DNA of 64,000 nt, from assembly GCA_951230915.1 (NCBI GenBank), contig OX579633.1, forward strand, positions 49,800,029 through 49,864,028. The letters run 5' to 3'. The position numbers and the translations under genes were made by a program. Numbering within the stretch: the first letter of the stretch is position 1; every line of letters begins with the position of its first letter. The DNA comes from Antitrichia curtipendula. Taxonomy: Eukaryota; Streptophyta; Bryopsida; Hypnales; Leucodontaceae. This document shows positions 1 through 10,650 of this stretch, piece after piece. The notes beneath the pieces are model-generated. The model did no database searches, was not told the origin of the DNA, and saw only the letters and a program-made list of their open reading frames with translations.

Positions 1-1337
1 TCAAGCATCCACTCCCATGAGGCAGTCCACTTCCCTCCTAAGGGATTCACTGAGAAGGACTTCGAAGGTTGGCTAAACAAAGCCTCATTTTGGGCAGGGG
101 TGAGTACTCGAGATCCATAGTAATCACATAGTTGAATTCATTATCAACTGTGATATTTATTGACTCTATAAAATTTGTGTTAGTGTTTGTTGTACTCTTC
201 GTTTACTTCATTTCATATTTATACATGGCAGTGATGAAGTTGACGTTAATCACCTAAACCCTGGCCATTGAGCTTTTCAACGTGTTTCATTTTTCTTATA
301 TCCTACAGCTTGAGGACGGTGCTGTTGATCTGTTCTCAAAGAGCGTCAAGGACGACGGCTTGGCGATAAACATGGATGTTGCTCAGAAGCCAAGGTCCAT
401 CTCTCAATACATCCAGGCTTGGCATAATCAGATATGGGAGCATGGATTCGTTGGCTTCTTCAGAGGCAAGGAGTCCTACACAAAGACGAAGGCATTCGTA
501 AACCAGAAGCAAACAGACCTTGCTGTAAAGCAAGCCGTGTATAGGTATAATCTGAATTCATAATTGGTTTATTATTTTTTTGTTTCATTGATATTGATGA
601 TTGTTACATAACTCTTTTTTTTCTTTGTCTTCCTTCATCAAGTACTTCATAGGGAGCTCCTCCCACTTGGTGCCATTGAAGAGCCCCACCTTCCACAATA
701 CTTGACCGCATGGACAGACAAGAACTCCGTTCTTTGCATGTACAATGCTTGGCATGCTCGGTTTTGGTCCATTGCGCATCTCAGGGCATGTTGCTGGTAC
801 ATTGAATGCGGGAAGTCCTTCTGCCCAGTTGAAGAAGAGGACGCGAAGAAGGCTTCTGATGAAGCTGATAATGTTGCTCCCGACCAAGGTGATGTGCAAG
901 AGGTGGACATCTCTACGCTACCCGAGAAGGAGAGGAACAAGATTCTCAACCAGAGGACCAAGGATGCAAAGAAGGCCAAAGCTAAGGCTGATAGGGAGGC
1001 CCAGAAGGTCAAGGACAAGGCAGCGAGGGATGCACAACGGAATGCAGAAAGGGATGCCAAGAGAGTTGGGCGATTAGGGAAGTCAAAGGCAGGTGATGCT
1101 TCTATTCCAGCGCTTGTGTTCCCAGAGGCTTCCACTGGGTCCATGTCACAGAATCCTCGCAAGCGGGATTCTTCTTTTGTCGAGCTCTCAGCTTCAAGAT
1201 TGCAGCAGTGTATAGCACCTGCCTTCCAAGATTGCTCGGGGGGTGTGGGCGCGAGATTACCCACTTTCGGTAATCGGGCAAATACCGACCAGATTCTATG
1301 CCTTTATCCACCTTTTAAATATAGGGGGGTGTTGTGA
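1..1337 (+). CDS. unrecognised spliced gene, 5' end outside window
   Basis: I do not recognise this protein. Three exons fit in frame: 1-99 (open at the left edge), 309-544 and 653 onward. Junctions are GG|GTGAGT, CCTACAG|CTT, AG|GTATAA and TTCATAG|GGAG, with phases matching at both joins. The product has a mixed globular part rich in aromatic residues (SISQYIQAWHNQIWEHGF; later CMYNAWHARFWSIAHLRACC), which includes several Cys and His. A strongly charged Lys/Ala/Arg/Asp helix follows at about 910-1080, probably a coiled coil or nucleic-acid-binding tail. The first in-frame stop is at 1335-1337, but coding character fades near 1240, so the true C-terminus is uncertain. It lies upstream and on the same strand as the methyltransferase-like gene at 5294-6930 and could be its 5' part, split by repeats. 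That link is inference. Confidence 0.55.
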
Positions 1338-1659
1338 GCGCGGTCCACTGTGCCTTCCAAGCAATGGATTTTTGTGTGCTAACGTTTTCCGAGTGTCGTG
1401 GATGGCAGCGAATACTACTAGAATTGCATGGGTAACTAACAAGTTGACTATGATGAGCAAAGGTAATTGGTAATTCCTAACTCCCTAATTGTCTATTCTA
1501 TGTATAGGGTTGGCTGGGTAGTTGGCATCATTTCTAACGTCCCTAACTACGTGAGCGGGGAACCTTTACGTTCCTTCCATGAGTGTTGAAGACTATTTTT
1601 GGAGGTTTGACACTTCTCTCAGAAGTTTCAACCCTACGGCTAACCCTAGTAAGCTTAAT

Positions 1660-2245
1660 TTTTTCCTCTAATTCCCAACTTCTAAATATAACTCTAGATT
1701 TTTACTCCTAAATTTAACTCCAGATTTTTAACTCTAAATTTTTACTCCTAAATTTAACTCTAAATTTTTACTCCTAATTTTAACTCTAGATTTTTACTCC
1801 TAATATTTAACTCTAGATTTTTACTCCTAAGTTTAACTCTGGATTTTTACTCCTAAATTTAACTCCAGATTTTTAACTCTAAATTTTTACTCCTAAATTT
1901 AACTCTAAATTTTTACTCCTAATTTTAACTCTAGATTTTTACTCCTAAATTTAACTCCAAATTTTTACTCCTAATATTTAACTCTAGATTTTTACTCCTA
2001 AATTTAACTCTAGATTTTTACTCCTAATATTTAACTCTAGATTTTTACTCCTAAATTTAACTCTAGATTTTTACTCCTAATATTTAACTCTAGATTTTTA
2101 CTCCTAAATTTAACTCCAAATTTTTACTTCTAAATTTAACTCCAAATTTTTACTCCTAATATTTAACTCTAGATTTTTACTCCTAAATTTAACTCTAAAT
2201 TTTTACTCCTAATTTTTAACTCTAGATTTTTACTCCTAAATTATC
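1660..2245. repeat. AT-rich minisatellite, about 26-bp unit, roughly 20 copies
   Basis: The stretch is made of imperfect copies of a unit reading TTTTTACTCCTAAATTTAAC followed by TCTAGA or TCCAAA. Variants differ by a few substitutions and by one- or two-base indels, such as CCTAATATTTAAC. A higher-order alternation of the TCTAGA and TCCAAA or TCTAAA forms is visible. No coding frame survives. The array lies between the two spliced genes of this end of the window. Confidence 0.95.
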
Positions 2246-2999
2246 CTGGATCACTATTCACTTGAACGGCTAATTAAGGGAAAAAATCAATGCTAATAAG
2301 GAGAAGCACCAAGTTTTGATTCAAGGACTTACCTCGTCATTACCGGTGTCGGAAATGCGCTCGTCCGCATCCGCGCGCCCATTTCCATACTCCATGGTGG
2401 TCCTTGGGTCGTGGGAATTTTTCCCAAAGTTTACCGCTTATGTTATAAAAAAATTGTGGATCCCGTGTGATCTAACCTCTTTCTTTCCCTTCCTCCTTCT
2501 TTCCTTCTCCTTTTCTTTCCCTTTCTCTCTTTCTACACTAACAATATTCTACCTAAGCTTTGATGGGGTGTCTTACAACTATAGATTCAAACCCCAAGAA
2601 GTTTTAATGTCCCTCCTAACCTCTTACACAACCTTGTCTTCGTGTCATCCTAATCCTACCTCCTAATGGTCATTATGAATTCTTGAGATTTTTCTTCTAA
2701 CACCTATTTAGCTAAGCCTAGGGCACTATTTATCGTCTCTCTCCTCCTTCTCCTATTTAATTCTATGACTCACTAACCTCCCTCCATTGTGTGTAGGTGT
2801 GATTTTGATGAGAGTTGAGAGTTGTTTGATGCAGGTATGGAAGTGCGACTTATCCTTTCTTTCTCCTTCCCCATATTCTCCTTCCTTTTGTGCTTGTTTT
2901 TTTCCTTGACTTCACCCCTTTAACCTCCTCCTAATCCCCACTAATTCCAACCTTTCTTTTTTTCTCTCTCCCAAGTCTTCACCCAAGCCCTGGACTCCC
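2246..2999. other. spacer, no gene seen
   Basis: This spacer contains pyrimidine-rich stretches (CCTTCTTTCC-like, about 2470-2530 and 2850-2960). The open frames here are short and compositionally biased and have no splice or family support. Confidence 0.5.
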
Positions 3000-3216
3000 T
3001 GGACCAGCGCTGCCCAAACCCCCAGCGATTGCTCCCAATCCCTAGCGACCTGCCCAGACCCCCCAGCAACCTTCCTGACTCCCCAGCGATTGGCCCAGCC
3101 CCCCTTGCGACCTGCCGGAACCCCCCAGCGACTCACCCCGACTCCCCAGCGACTGCTGTGACCCCCAGCGACTGTCCCAACCCCGACTCCCTAGCGACTG
3201 CTTGACCCCTAGCGAC
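3000..3216. repeat. GC-rich degenerate minisatellite (CCCCAGCGACTG)
   Basis: About nine degenerate copies of a 20- to 26-base unit centred on CCCCAGCGACTG or CCTAGCGACTG occur head to tail. On the minus strand they read as repeated QSLGSRG-like peptides, which come from the repeat and are not evidence of a gene. Composition is sharply GC-rich against the AT-rich surroundings. Confidence 0.9.
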
Positions 3217-3434
3217 TGAATCCATTTTTGGGGGTTCCTTAAGGGAACCCACCCAAGCAAATCTAAATCGGACTTTTGGTAAACTCTCTCCGGTTTTTTG
3301 GTGTGGTTTCTTGTTTTACGGACGCCGGCTCACAAGGGGTGGGGTGACTCTTAAACTTAGACTTAATTTCGGACGCTAAACCTTGGACTTTTCCGAGAAC
3401 GTCTCGGATTCTAGACTTTGGAACGAACGTACAT

Positions 3435-3582
3435 AGGAGTTCAAAGCTTTGCCGTAGAATTGGTTTTAACACCAACTTTAGGACTTACAATACCCCTGCG
3501 TTCAAAGCTCCGCCGTCTAAGGCTTGTTTTTAACACGTACTTTAGGACTGGGACTGGTCACAGGTTCAAAGCTTCGCCGTTC
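3435..3582. repeat. three tandem copies of a 63- to 65-bp unit
   Basis: The motif GTTCAAAGCTTTGCCGT and variants occur near 3437, 3500 and 3563. The first two copies are followed by a shared TTTTAACAC..ACTTTAGGACT segment. The block sits inside retroelement-like sequence leading to the LTR-like end at 5273. Confidence 0.85.
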
Positions 3583-4984
3583 TCCAGGAGATAGGGCCCA
3601 CTCACAACCAACAACAAAAAAGACAACTTCGGTTAGGACTTAATACGGGGGCACACATGCACACAAGGTCAATGATCACAGGTAAAATATCATATACTAA
3701 AGGCCCCCCAAAGCGGCATCGCCAAGGTACGGTGGGGGGGTGACTTTAGGATTAGTACAAGGTATAAGAAGTCACACAAGTATAGGGGAGACCCTTTCAA
3801 CTCACAACAAGGATACAAGGTAAGGTAGAAGGACCCAAGAGGACCTTCAAAGAAAGCTTGAAATAGAGCAACAAGGGGAGCCAAAAGTGCTCCAAAAACA
3901 CCGTAGAGGTTTTTTGGCCTAAACGCCAAAAATTCCAAGATAACTTGGACCCACGGACCCAAAACAAGTATTGGGGGTGTTCAAGAGAGAAAAATGGGGA
4001 CCTTAAATAGGTTTCCAAGGCCCCACCTCCCCCTCAAGAGCTCTAAAGTAACCTTATCAACTTGGATTTTCATCCTCATCTTCAAAGATTTTCATCCTAA
4101 TCCTTAAAAAACTATTTTTATCTATCTACACTGGACCAACCTCCTAACTTTTGGAGATTTACTCCAATCGTCAAACGGATTGCGCCATTGGCTCCAGATC
4201 GCCGTGTTTAGTCCAAAACTCTCCTACCCCCCCCCCCCCCCGTACCGAGGACAAAAAACCATCGTAGGCTAATTTAGTTTTAAAAACTAAACCGTGGTAA
4301 AATCCTAGATATTGGGGGTCTCCTATTTTGAGAAATGTAAATAGCTTAGGGTCTCCGGTAGGTGTGAGGGAGTCGGAAAAGACTCTTGGTTGACTTCGTT
4401 CCGCCGTCGTATGGTCCCGGAATGCCGGTCAACGTGGCGGGGACCCCGCCACGTGATTAATTCTCGAGGAATCTCGCCGGTTCGGGTACTTGCTGCTATC
4501 GGAATGTCGCGAAACTTCATGGAGCACATTATTAACATAAAACAAGCTAGTCTAATTTTCAATGAGATTTTCTGGCAACCTGGGTAATTTCCATGAAATT
4601 CCCGTTGGAGGTTACCAAGGTTGACCACCCGCAAAAGGTTCTTCTGCAAGTTGAAAGATGACGGGATTTTTCACATGACCTCTCAGGGAGTCATATGAAA
4701 GATGTGGAGGTGTGTTTCCATACCTGGCACAATTGGTCAGTGGAGATGAATTGGTCATCTCTTTGAATTTATCGATGGTGCGGGAATCTTTTGCAAATAG
4801 AGGAATCTTGGCAAATCGATTTTGTCGTTGGACTCCTGGCATGGGATTTACCCTTGGACACCATCCTTGGGCTGTAGATTCCTCCACGGCCCTGGTCTTG
4901 CGTTAGTGGCTCTTGCATGCTAACAATCGGGGTTTGGGGAATTTCTAAACCTAACTCTAGGACCCGACCTAGTGGCCTCGTTGT
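3583..4984. other. probable degraded retroelement sequence, no intact gene
   Basis: No retroelement domain (gag, protease, RT, integrase) can be read. The stretch holds a 17-base C run near 4225-4241 and a perfect 11-bp palindrome around 4432-4454 (ACGTGGCGGGG, one base, CCCCGCCACGT). Assignment to a retroelement rests only on its position upstream of the LTR-like end, so it is weak. Confidence 0.35.
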
Positions 4985-5292
4985 GGATCCCTCGGACCGA
5001 CTTAGCCATGAATTGCCACAGTCATGGTGGGATTTAGCCCTTTTGGGCCTATGTGACTTGAATCCTACAAATCCAACTGTTTCATTCTTTCTACCTATTT
5101 TTGGGCCCGATTTGGTGGGATTCTAAGTCTAAACGCAAATCTAGACCAAATACTATAATGGGTATGGTACAACCCTATTTTGGTTCTACACTCTTTTTAT
5201 GGCTTTTTGTATATTTTTCTTAACTTTAAATTGCAAATTCCCCAAAAAATAATTCTACGAGTCCCAAGTGACAAATTGGGAGCTCACAGGGG
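4985..5292 (+). mobile_element. LTR-like 3' end followed by a primer-binding-site-like sequence
   Basis: This segment matches 49361-49638 at many points. Both carry a TTAGCCAT..CATGGT..TTTAG segment, GGACCAAATA or AGACCAAATA, a GGCTTTTTGTATAT block, and a nearly identical end, CCCAAGTGACAAATTGGGAG followed by CTCACA. An LTR ending in ..GTGACA, then AAT, then TGGGAGCTCACAGGGGG fits the LTR/PBS layout of Ty3/gypsy (Tat-like) elements. I cannot assign the primer tRNA. No internal retroelement coding follows; the methyltransferase-like gene begins at once. Confidence 0.5.
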
Positions 5293-5293
5293 G

Positions 5294-6930
5294 GACTTTG
5301 CATTGGATGAGCTTTTCCTCTCATCATTTCTAGATGCCGTTGCATCTTATTATGAGCAGCACAATGCCTTTCCGAAGGAATGGATGGATTTGCAAGCCTT
5401 TCATGAGAAGGTATTCCCCATCTCTTATTTTCTGTTGTTTTATGACGTCATTGTGGTAGTATTGAAGTGAGTGTCATTCTAAATTTTTTTTGGCATGTGC
5501 AGCACAAATCTGACAAGGCCCGAGCCTTGAGAGGTGTTCAAGCCGTTTCCGGCCTTCTCGATCTCATGGTGGTGGACATTCCTGAAGGTCTTCCGGTTCC
5601 AACGGTGACCTCTCCTGGCTCATCCATTCCGGAGTGGAACAAGCTTCCAGATAGATTTGTGGAGACGGTTTTCGAGAGTGCCTGTGAGATGGTTCACGAC
5701 AACGGGGTGCTCCTATTGTTTCATCCAGATCATCTTCAGATCAGGGCTGATATTCGAGGCTGCCTGAGGCCTTACCACTTCTCACTCTTCAAGGAATTCA
5801 TAGGAGTTAATCGCTTACCTCTGACTAGTGCCAGGAACGCTTCAATGACTGTGAGTCCATCATGCATGTTCAATTCACTCTTGTCATTGGCACTTGCTTC
5901 ACTGACTTCTCTTGTACTAATTCCATTTGTTGTTTCATTTGTTTGTAGACTTTGAGATTTTGCATTCAACTTTTTGTGAGGAGCTTCCCCGGGGTACCAG
6001 CCTCCACCTTCTCCATTACGCTTGTGCCAGAGCTCGATTCTATCGGTATCAACGTCGCTGCTGATGATGTTCTCTTCAACTTGGTGACAAAGGACACACA
6101 GCTGATGAGAGGCACTACTCCTTGGAGAGGAGGTAGGGAGAAGGACCCTATACTTCTCCAAACGCTGATTGAGTCTACCACGCAGTTTGATGACATAGTG
6201 CTTGATTGCACTGCGTCCACTGGTAAGGGCTTCCTGCTGAATCTCTTTATGAAGGTGTTATGATTTCTTGTTCATTCACATTTCCTTACTTATTCTTGGA
6301 TTCAATACAGGAGCTTCTGTTCACGCTTGTCGAAAGGCTGGTCGGCATTTCGTGGTCATGGAGGTGGATCAGTTGATCTTCAAAGAAATTATGGAGCCCC
6401 TCATCGTGGTCTCTGTCCTTGAGGTCTCCAAGAAGCAACGTCTTGATGCTGGAGAGGTTTCTGAGGTCTTAGTGGATGAAGAGATTGCGGAGTCGACCAT
6501 TGTTCCACGCCATAGATTATGTAAGTAAGTTTTTATCATGCTTTGAATATGGAGCTTTAAGTAAGTTTGTATTGCTATGAATTTATTTTCACTCTTTCCT
6601 ATACTAATTCCTTCATTGACTTGTTGTATAATCAGCTCGAGCTTGAGGAGTCCAACTCCTACTTTTGCCTTGCAATCAGGACTGCTTCATAGCCCTGAGA
6701 AGTCATTTTCCCTACCTGTCTATGCTGATGCAATGGCACGTGCTTCTCTAGAAAGTGGACCCACTTTTGCACCTCAACCTGGACTTGGAGTAGATCGCAG
6801 GGTCCTAAAGTATCTTGACATAGATGCTGCTGTTGATACTTTGTTTCCATCAGATTGTTCAGATTCAGAATCTAGTTGTAGATCTGGTGATATCTATGGA
6901 GACTGTAGTAGTGATAGTATATCTTCTTAG
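5294..6930 (+). CDS. DNA N6/N4-methyltransferase-like protein, altered motifs, start unresolved
   Basis: Five exons join in frame: (5294)-5410, 5503-5850, 5949-6222, 6311-6524 and 6636-6930, all with GT-AG junctions; the fourth donor is AA|GTAAGT. The product has the beta-class order of bacterial-type N6-adenine/N4-cytosine DNA methyltransferases. First comes a motif-IV region (LDLMVVDIPEG, with DIPE at 5575-5586 where DPPY is usual), followed by NGVLLLFHPD. Near the C-terminus are REKDPILLQTLI (6135-6170), then motif I, VLDCTASTGAS, spanning the 6222/6311 splice, and GRHFVVMEVD. Classical members read EKP..LL..LI and VLDPFxGSGTT, then GRxxxGIExD. The fold is therefore well supported, but both the catalytic tetrapeptide and the SAM loop deviate, so activity is doubtful. 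The C-terminal exon is Ser/Asp-rich. The start is lost in the LTR-like sequence upstream. Confidence 0.7.
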
Positions 6931-7334
6931 ACTTTTTGCAGTTCCAGTGCCTATGGGGTTTCTACCTTTTATATTTCCATTTATGTTTTGCAGTGAGACT
7001 AAAAGGGCCACTGCCTTTGATTTCTATGGTCTTGTCTTTGTTACGTAGACTACACATTTTCTTGACTGCAATTCTTCTGCCACATTTATTTGTTTCGTAC
7101 CGCGTTACCCTAAACCATTGCGTGGACAAAACTTGTGGAATAGCATGTCATTTCTTATATTACTAAGTAGTGTTGCCGGCATAAATTTATCCTTTTCTTA
7201 TCATAGTTTATATGGACCTCCTCTACATAACTTGGTATTTTCTTCCGCTTTCGTGTTCTAGATCGTCATTCCTCATCCACGATTGTAGGTTCACTTTCCT
7301 ACTACTCCCCTTCAGACCCTATTTTCATTATCAC
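6931..7334 (+). other. downstream flank of the methyltransferase-like gene, possible 3' UTR
   Basis: This AT-rich stretch follows the TAG stop at 6928-6930. No frame is convincing. No single clear polyadenylation signal can be picked by eye. Confidence 0.35.
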
Positions 7335-7451
7335 GGTAATAGATGCTACTTCCAACATTTTGTAGAAGTGCATACAATTATTACCGACGGTAATAGATGC
7401 TACTTCCAATATTTTGTAGAAGTGCATACATTTATTACCCACGGTAATAGG
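7335..7451. repeat. tandem 54-bp repeat, just over two copies
   Basis: GGTAATAGATGCTACTTCCA begins units at 7335 and 7389, and a partial third begins at 7443. Units differ by a few bases (for example AACATTTTG and AATATTTTG). Each unit ends in ATTACC, so GGTAAT and ATTACC form a short inverted repeat within the unit. Confidence 0.9.
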
Positions 7452-7579
7452 TCTACCTCTTTAGGTTTGTCAAAATTTCAAAACAACTAAAAGATGAAAT
7501 CCCTGCTCCCCGCTCCCCGCTCACGTACTAGCTTTTCCCTTTCTGCAATTTACCGTTTTAGCCAAGTGATGTTAGAAAC

Positions 7580-8253
7580 TAAAATGGGGATGGTGGTACT
7601 GCTTCAAATGTGCACGAAGCAAATACAATTTCAATTGGAATAGATGATGCAGATGGGACGGAGATGGGGAGTGCAGCCGTGGATGTGATTATGGCAACAA
7701 TGCCAAATCCTAAGATGAGGGGTTACTTTGGACCCCGTAGAGATAGACCCCCACAACAAGCATCACGGAGAGTGACTGAGGGGAGGAATAGAGGCATAAA
7801 AAATGAACTTTTACCAGAAGTAGTATGAGATGTATATGAAGATCCTTTTCTTCCATTCAATCCGGAGAACGACATTGTTGTAGGCCAGTATGTTGCTTTT
7901 ACAATAGAGCTCACGAAAGCAAGAGAGGGGAGACTTTTTTTGTAGGGAAGGTGCTCAAATTTGGTCAAGGGACGTGGGCATTGAAGATGAAGATTTTGTG
8001 GTATTGGCCTATTATGAGACCTGGAGCAGAAGTAGAAACAGATATTAACAGAGTGAAGTACAGAAACTGCATGGAATCTACATGGGAACCGTCTGGTGAG
8101 AGGTTTACTTGGTTTGAGAAGGAAGTTGTTATATATTCTTGGATGGATGTTCCGCATCGAGAGAGAGGTGGTCACATTGTAGGTTCAAACGTTACCATGT
8201 ATGGTGTGCAAACAGAGGAGACAATGATCATTCTGCTCGAGACTAAACCGTAG
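7580..8253 (+). pseudogene. decayed unrecognised gene with a stop and a frameshift
   Basis: A continuous protein-like reading runs from about 7580 to the TAG at 8251-8253, broken by an in-frame TGA at 7826-7828. A one-base deletion in the T run at 7935-7941 moves the frame. Readable segments include MRGYFGPRRDRPPQQASRR, then DPFLPFNPENDIVVGQYVAF, then a VGKVLKFG..WALKMKILWYWP block and a FTWFEKEVVIYSWMDVP segment. The alternation of hydrophobic strands with VGxVxxF and WYWP resembles a small beta-barrel reader domain, but I cannot name a family. It lies on the same strand as the methyltransferase-like gene and could belong to the same mobile or duplicated cluster; that is inference. Confidence 0.55.
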
Positions 8254-8689
8254 TTTGTAGAATATCTAGCGAGGCAGATGGAGGACCTAGATGACGAATG
8301 CTTGCAAAATGATTTTAATATGTATTAGTGAAGTATTATACTATGTAGTGTGCTTTTGACTTTCTAGTTATAGGCATTTAGATGTACTTCAGTGTGGAGG
8401 TTAGAGTAGCATGCTTTCGAAGTACTATGGAGTGAAATGTGTACAAGGTTTTCATGAAGTAATTATAAAATAAGCAACATTTGACAAATATGCACCAAGC
8501 CATTTTTCCTACAAAGAGAAAATGATGATTTTGATTAGTCCTCCCCCCCCTCCCTAAACACTTAAAAATGACTATATTGGCTATCGTGCAAACCAAGTGC
8601 AATGTTGCATCCCTCAAGTGCAATGTTGCCTCCCTCAAGTGCAAAAATGTCTAATAGGTGCAAAATGGGTATAAGATTCTACTGATAGA
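8254..8689. other. AT-rich spacer
   Basis: No gene was seen. A triplicated CTCAAGTGCAA(TGTTGC) motif lies around 8593-8645, and short C runs lie near 8541-8555. Confidence 0.4.
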
Positions 8690-8914
8690 TGTGCAAAAAA
8701 AAAATTTCAAATTTTTTTACTCTTTGCTATAGAAATGGTAGTTTTGAGTGTTTTTTGGCAAAAAAAAAGGCCTTGAGCCTTAAGAGGTTAAAGCTACTCC
8801 TTGGGCACATGTTGTGTGAAAGTTTTAAAGAAAAAAATAAAAATTCTATTTGTAGTGAGTTGCCCAAATTTGCCATGTTGCCAAAAAAACATAGTTTAGT
8901 CCTTTAGGGGTTAA
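8690..8914. mobile_element. rearranged ends of the TTAA-CCCCTAAA element family
   Basis: 8690-8789 matches the right terminal region of the longer copies (a GGTAGTTTTGAGTGTTTTTT core, then TTAAGAGGTTAA). 8790-8914 is an inverted left end, closing with CCTTTAGGGGTTAA. The copy looks like two ends joined tail to tail with the interior lost. Confidence 0.65.
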
Positions 8915-9807
8915 CGATGTGTAGGATAGTTGTATACATTAAAGTGGTGATGAACAAACAAATTAGTGAGTGGTAAGAAAACTTTGGCCTCCTAGAAGCT
9001 CCACTTTTGTATTAATGGTAGATCCTTGATCTCCAAACAATTTCACATTTCATTCTCATCCTAATAAAGATGATATAAACAATAAGAGATTGGAATTTAA
9101 GTGTATAGAACTTAGTTTTTCTATAAAATGTAAGATTTGGGCATTCATGGATTATAAGCTTGTATGATAGTTTTTTTGAAGTTGTTAGCATTGCACCTTA
9201 ATTTTTATGTCCTCCACTGATAGTAAATTTTTTTGTTGTAACAATACTAGGAGAGCAATTGCAATTGTACTACTTCTTGTCACACTTTGTTAGCCAAAGG
9301 CCAAAGCATTTTGCATGTACAACTTTCGAGTATCATTCCAATGTTAGTAGATAATAATCATAGTGAAGGTGGATGTCACCATTTAAAACTAATGACAAAT
9401 TGTTTTAACTTGTTTTCAAAAATAATCTGGTTGGAAGTATGAATTGTCAAAAATATTTTATATGTGTTGTTTTGGATCAAGAATACTATTATCCATTCTA
9501 AAGAGTTTGAAGTTAAAATTTAGAGGAGATGGTTTCAAAAGACTTACAACTATTGTACAAGGTATTGTTCAAAAAATTAATTTTCAATTGTGTTGAAATC
9601 TGTAAATTAAGCTTTTTTTTGCATGCATTTTCAAAAAAGAAAAAACACATTTTGGTGATTATTTTGATGTGTAACAATCTCCTCAAAATGGACAAATATT
9701 ATTTAGTTTTAAAATATTTTCTACACAAATTTTCTATTATCTATTCTGCACAAATTAAAATTTCAAAATAACAACTTTTTTGAGATTATGTATTTATTAG
9801 TTCTCTA
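8915..9807. other. AT-rich spacer
   Basis: No gene, RNA or clear repeat boundary was seen. Short open frames here are A/T-run artefacts. Confidence 0.4.
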
Positions 9808-10650
9808 ATGGGTGGTTGCAAGAAAGACCAAATGATTTTGGTAGCATTTTGTCAAAGCTATCAGTTTCTGCGTTCAGTACTATGAATACTACTAGTACTA
9901 TGAAACAGAACAATCACAGTTGTTGATCTGAAAAATAGACGGCTACTAATACCGTTGACTACTTGCAAGTATCAAAAAAATACTATTTGAAAAAAAAGAC
10001 GATATGTCATAGAAAATAGATACAATAAGGTATAAACTAATAATAATTAGAAAATCATGAACACAAAAAAACTAAAAATTGGTCATTTGTAAAGACTTGA
10101 TAGTGATCATATTTCATAAAAAAATGGAAGTTGAAACTATCTTCACTGTGCAAAAGTGTGTGCCCAAAAGAACACTATTTGTACAAATATGGAGGCCATA
10201 AAATAATGAATTTTTAGATTTTCTTCAGTAGGTATATGCATTACAAAAAATATGACGCCTCAACAAGGCTGTGAGTGCTGATTTTCGGGACCTGCAGGTG
10301 ATATTACGGAAAAAAAAATTGAAAAAAAAAACTTTTTTTTATCTTTTTCGAAAAAAAAAATTAAAAAGTGACGTCACGCTGACGTGACACTTTGACCACG
10401 TCAGAATTTCAGTTTCAGGAAAAAAAAAATTCGAAAAAAAACTCTATAGTATCACTACGGGGGTCCAAGTTTAACAGCCTTCTAGCCCCCCCAAATTTTT
10501 TGTAATGTCCTCCTATTGTGAAAATAGACTACAAATTTTTTAGCTCTAGATCATTAATTTTGGGTACTCCCAATACTAAAAAATCCTAAAGCACAAGTGT
10601 GACAAATTAGATAAATTAAAATTTAATTGTAGAATGTATTTTCAATCTTT
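9808..10650. mobile_element. interspersed repeat X, copy 1, carrying a nested insertion
   Basis: Outside the nested element at 10239-10507, this stretch matches the reverse complement of 15885-16410. Shared landmarks are GTTGCAAGAAA.ACCA or GATTGCAAGAAATACCA, CAGTTGTTGATCT.AAAA, CTACTTGCAAGTAT, TTTAGCTCTAGATC and TTAATTTTGG.TACTCCC. End positions are approximate. No coding sequence was found. Repeat class is unknown. Confidence 0.65.
10239..10507. mobile_element. nested inverted-repeat element G, copy 1
   Basis: The ends are inverted: CATTACAAAAAATATG on the left and the complement of AAATTTTTTGTAATG on the right. AAGGCTGT lies inward of the left end and the complementary ACAGCCTT inward of the right end. 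The core holds GACGTCA and GACGTG motifs that can pair (10370-10410). The homologous X copy at 16 kb lacks this block, so its insertion point is visible. The same family recurs at 23791-24086. Confidence 0.7.

Noticed and set aside
647..1264. 205-codon minus-strand frame opposite the first gene
   Set aside because: It is a shadow of the Lys/Ala-rich exon; the plus-strand reading has matching splice phases.
4432..4454. Perfect 11-bp palindrome ACGTGGCGGGG/CCCCGCCACGT as a terminator or operator
   Set aside because: This is a plant nuclear context with no neighbouring gene; a single palindrome in repeat sequence does not support a regulatory call.
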